DNA of 64,000 nt from Sphaerisporangium siamense (lineage in GTDB: Bacteria > Actinomycetota > Actinomycetes > Streptosporangiales > Streptosporangiaceae). Position numbers and translations under genes: made by a program. The stretch is from positions 2,728,001-2,792,000 of the forward strand of contig NZ_JACHND010000001.1 of the NCBI RefSeq assembly GCF_014205275.1, in the 5' to 3' direction. The notes under the pieces were generated by a model. It was not told the DNA's origin. It saw only the letters and a list, made by a program, of their open reading frames with translations, and did not search any database. This document shows positions 62,345-64,000 of the stretch, piece by piece. Positions within the stretch are counted from its first letter, which is position 1. Every line of letters starts with the position of its first letter.

Positions 62345-63331
62345 ATGTCCCCCACCAGGACGACGCCCGTCCCTGATCCGAGCCCCATCGTCTCCGTCGC
62401 CACCGGCTTCATGGCGGCCAAACAGCTCTTCGCCGCCGGAGAGGTCGGCCTCTTCGCCGCCCTGGCCGACGGCCCGCTGACCGCGGCCGAGCTCGCCGGC
62501 CGCGCCGGGATACCGGAGCGGTCCGCCCGGATCCTCGCCGACGCCATGACCGGCCTCGGCCTGCTCGCCTTCGAGGACGGCCGGTACCGGAACGAGGCCG
62601 CGGCCGACGCCTACCTGGCGGGCGGGAAGGACACCCTGGACCTGCGGGCCTTCCTGGCGTTCTGGGACGCCATCAGCTACCCGCACTGGCGCTCCTACAC
62701 GAACTCCGTGCGCGCCGCGGCCCCCTCGCCGTTCGACCCGGCCCTCTCCGTGAGCCCGGAGCTGTTCCACAACGGGGTGGGCGCCTACAACGCGCTGCAC
62801 GCGCTCATGCTGGCCGAGCACTACGATTTCGGCGCGCACACGCGGATCGCCGACCTCGCCGGGCTGTCGGTGGAGTTCGTGGTCCAGGCGGCGGCCCGCA
62901 ACCCGCGGCTGCGCGCGACGTTCGTGACACCGGAGGCCACGGATCCGGACAGCGTGGACGAGCGCTACCGCGACCGGGTCGAGCTGCGCACCGCCGACCC
63001 GCGCACCGAGCCGGTCGAGGGCACCTACGACCTGGTGCTGCTGGAGCACGTCGCCCACCGCTTCGACGCCGACGGCAACCGCGCCTTCCTGCGCCGCGCC
63101 CGCGAGATCGTCGAGCCCGGCGGCAGGCTCCTGCTCGTCGACTTCTTCCTCGACGCCTCCGACGGCCGCGGCATCGATCCGCTGCTGGCCGGCGAGTACC
63201 TGGTCGTGGACGGAACGGTCGTCTACCCCGAGGACGTGGCGCGCGGCTGGCTGGCCGAGACCGGCTGGCGATGGCTGGAGACGCGCCCGCTCCCGGGCAG
63301 CCCGCGCGTCCTGATCGCGGAAGCGATCTGA
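62345..63331 (+). CDS. Class I SAM-dependent methyltransferase-like protein
   Basis: 328 residues. N-terminal winged-helix dimerisation domain of small-molecule O-methyltransferases (LFAALADGPLTAAELAGRAG, then GLGLLAFEDGRYRNEAAADA). The catalytic domain contains YDLVLLEHVAHRFDADGNRA and PGGRLLLVDFFLD, matching motifs IV-VI. The SAM-binding motif I, normally DVGGGxG, is IADLAGLSVEF here and lacks the glycine-rich loop. It may therefore bind SAM poorly, or use another cofactor or none. ATG 62345 has GAGGAG 6 nt upstream. An aldo/keto reductase gene follows in the same direction. Confidence 0.8.
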   Translation: MSPTRTTPVPDPSPIVSVATGFMAAKQLFAAGEVGLFAALADGPLTAAELAGRAGIPERSARILADAMTGLGLLAFEDGRYRNEAAADAYLAGGKDTLDLRAFLAFWDAISYPHWRSYTNSVRAAAPSPFDPALSVSPELFHNGVGAYNALHALMLAEHYDFGAHTRIADLAGLSVEFVVQAAARNPRLRATFVTPEATDPDSVDERYRDRVELRTADPRTEPVEGTYDLVLLEHVAHRFDADGNRAFLRRAREIVEPGGRLLLVDFFLDASDGRGIDPLLAGEYLVVDGTVVYPEDVARGWLAETGWRWLETRPLPGSPRVLIAEAI

Positions 63332-63455
63332 CCGGCGGGCACGACGCCGGGGCCGGCGCGTCCGCGCAGACGGCCGGCCTCGGCCCCCGACCAGGCCACG
63401 AGGCGGCGATGGACGCCCCGGCCCGAGCAGAGATCTGAGCAGAGAGAGGCTCGAC

Positions 63456-64000
63456 ATGGCATCCGACACGCCCAAGGTGTTCACCCGCCCGCTCGGGGGC
63501 GACGGCTTCCGGGTCCCCGCGCTCACCGTGGGGTCCTGGCACACGTGGGACCGCACGCCGTTCGAGGAGACCGTCGACGTCATCAGGACCGCGGCGGACG
63601 CCGGGGCGGCCTACTTCGACGTCGGCGTCTACCGCGCCGATCTCGGCGACGTCGGCTCGCACACCGACGTCATCTTCGGCAGGGCCGTCCAGGCCGCCGG
63701 GGTCGCGCGGGACGACTACGTCCTGCAGGTGAAGAGCTGGGTGGAGCGCAGCGGCACCGCGGACGACATCGTCGCGCAGTTCGACCGGGCCGTGTTCCGC
63801 GTCGGCACCGACCACGCGGAGATCGTGGTCTTCGGCGACCTGGTGGGCGAGCACGTGCCGTACGAGGTGATCGCCGAGGGTGCGGCGGCGCTCGTGGAGA
63901 GCGGCCGGGTGCGCCACTGGGCCGTGAACAACTGGTCGGTCACCGAGATCAGGGCGGTCGCGGCGGCGGCGGAGCGGACCGGTCTGGTCCCGCCGGCGTT
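63456..64000 (+). CDS. Aldo/keto reductase, truncated by window end
   Basis: At least 181 residues, open to the last base. It opens RPLGGDGFRVPALTVGSWHT, the usual AKR first strand. AAYFDVGVYRADLGDV replaces FDTAxxYG, keeping the Asp and a Tyr. The catalytic Lys is probably in LQVKSW. VRHWAVNNWS corresponds to the GVSNFS segment. Where most AKRs have a catalytic His (LHxP), this protein reads VVFGDL, so the tetrad may be incomplete. ATG 63456 has AGAGAGAGG 6 nt upstream. It lies 124 bp after the methyltransferase gene and may share its transcript. Confidence 0.8.
   Translation, partial: MASDTPKVFTRPLGGDGFRVPALTVGSWHTWDRTPFEETVDVIRTAADAGAAYFDVGVYRADLGDVGSHTDVIFGRAVQAAGVARDDYVLQVKSWVERSGTADDIVAQFDRAVFRVGTDHAEIVVFGDLVGEHVPYEVIAEGAAALVESGRVRHWAVNNWSVTEIRAVAAAAERTGLVPPA

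Overview
The window is high-GC (about 70%+), densely coded on both strands, uses GTG starts freely and has many 1-7 nt gene overlaps. The gene content (Ku plus a LigD-type polymerase, AdnB/AdnA helicase-nucleases, MoeZ, DUF3107, DUF6758, a LuxR-family LAL regulator, mycosin-like S8 proteases, a complete pqqABCDE operon) points to a filamentous actinobacterium. Streptosporangiaceae or a close relative is my best guess, by inference from gene content only. I see no rRNA, tRNA, CRISPR array, insertion sequence or phage.

Region 1 (1-6.3 kb): a membrane-anchored beta-propeller protein, a Nudix hydrolase, a DUF6758 zinc-ribbon protein, a metallo-beta-lactamase-fold protein that has lost several metal ligands, and a RecB-like nuclease ending at a terminator. 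Region 2 (6.3-9.6 kb): a tightly coupled pqqABCDE operon behind a near-consensus promoter with palindromic sites; PqqA has an unusual basic N-terminal extension. Region 3 (9.6-20.6 kb): alpha/beta hydrolase, DEAD-box helicase, ferritin-like protein, DUF3107, TetR regulator, a small acidic protein, divergent LigD-polymerase and ku genes (ku preceded by a perfect-core LexA box), a secreted His/Gly-rich protein with a structured leader, a second alpha/beta hydrolase and moeZ.

Region 4 (20.7-24.9 kb): a tandem duplication of a two-gene cassette, each copy a membrane-anchored cysteine-containing partner translationally coupled by the same 7-nt overlap to a mycosin-like, membrane-anchored subtilase. 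This is my leading candidate for an undescribed system. Region 5 (25-38.2 kb): small conserved protein, alkyltransferase-like protein, a 986-aa TagF-type glycerophosphotransferase, a LAL regulator, a secreted M4 protease with a P-domain, a double-GNAT protein, a MocR regulator and an EamA transporter. Region 6 (38.4-45 kb): adnB-adnA, the double-strand-break resection machine. With Ku/LigD-Pol, the alkyltransferase-like protein and the RecB-like nuclease, DNA repair is a clear theme.

Region 7 (45-48.6 kb): secreted PAF-acetylhydrolase-like lipase and a GntR(YtrA)-ATPase-permease operon, apparently self-regulated. Region 8 (48.7-54.7 kb): aldehyde dehydrogenase divergent from an AraC-SDR-MoaF-GMC oxidoreductase set that resembles enterobacterial monoamine-catabolism genes. 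Region 9 (54.7-62 kb): an Opp-type peptide ABC system with fused ATPases, coupled by overlap to a Bcr/CflA drug exporter. Region 10 (62.3-64 kb): a methyltransferase with a degenerate SAM loop and an aldo/keto reductase cut by the window end.

Most functions are assigned from motifs read by eye. Operators, promoters and terminators come from direct inspection of the bases and have no experimental support. Family and ortholog names come from memory of those families, not from a search.
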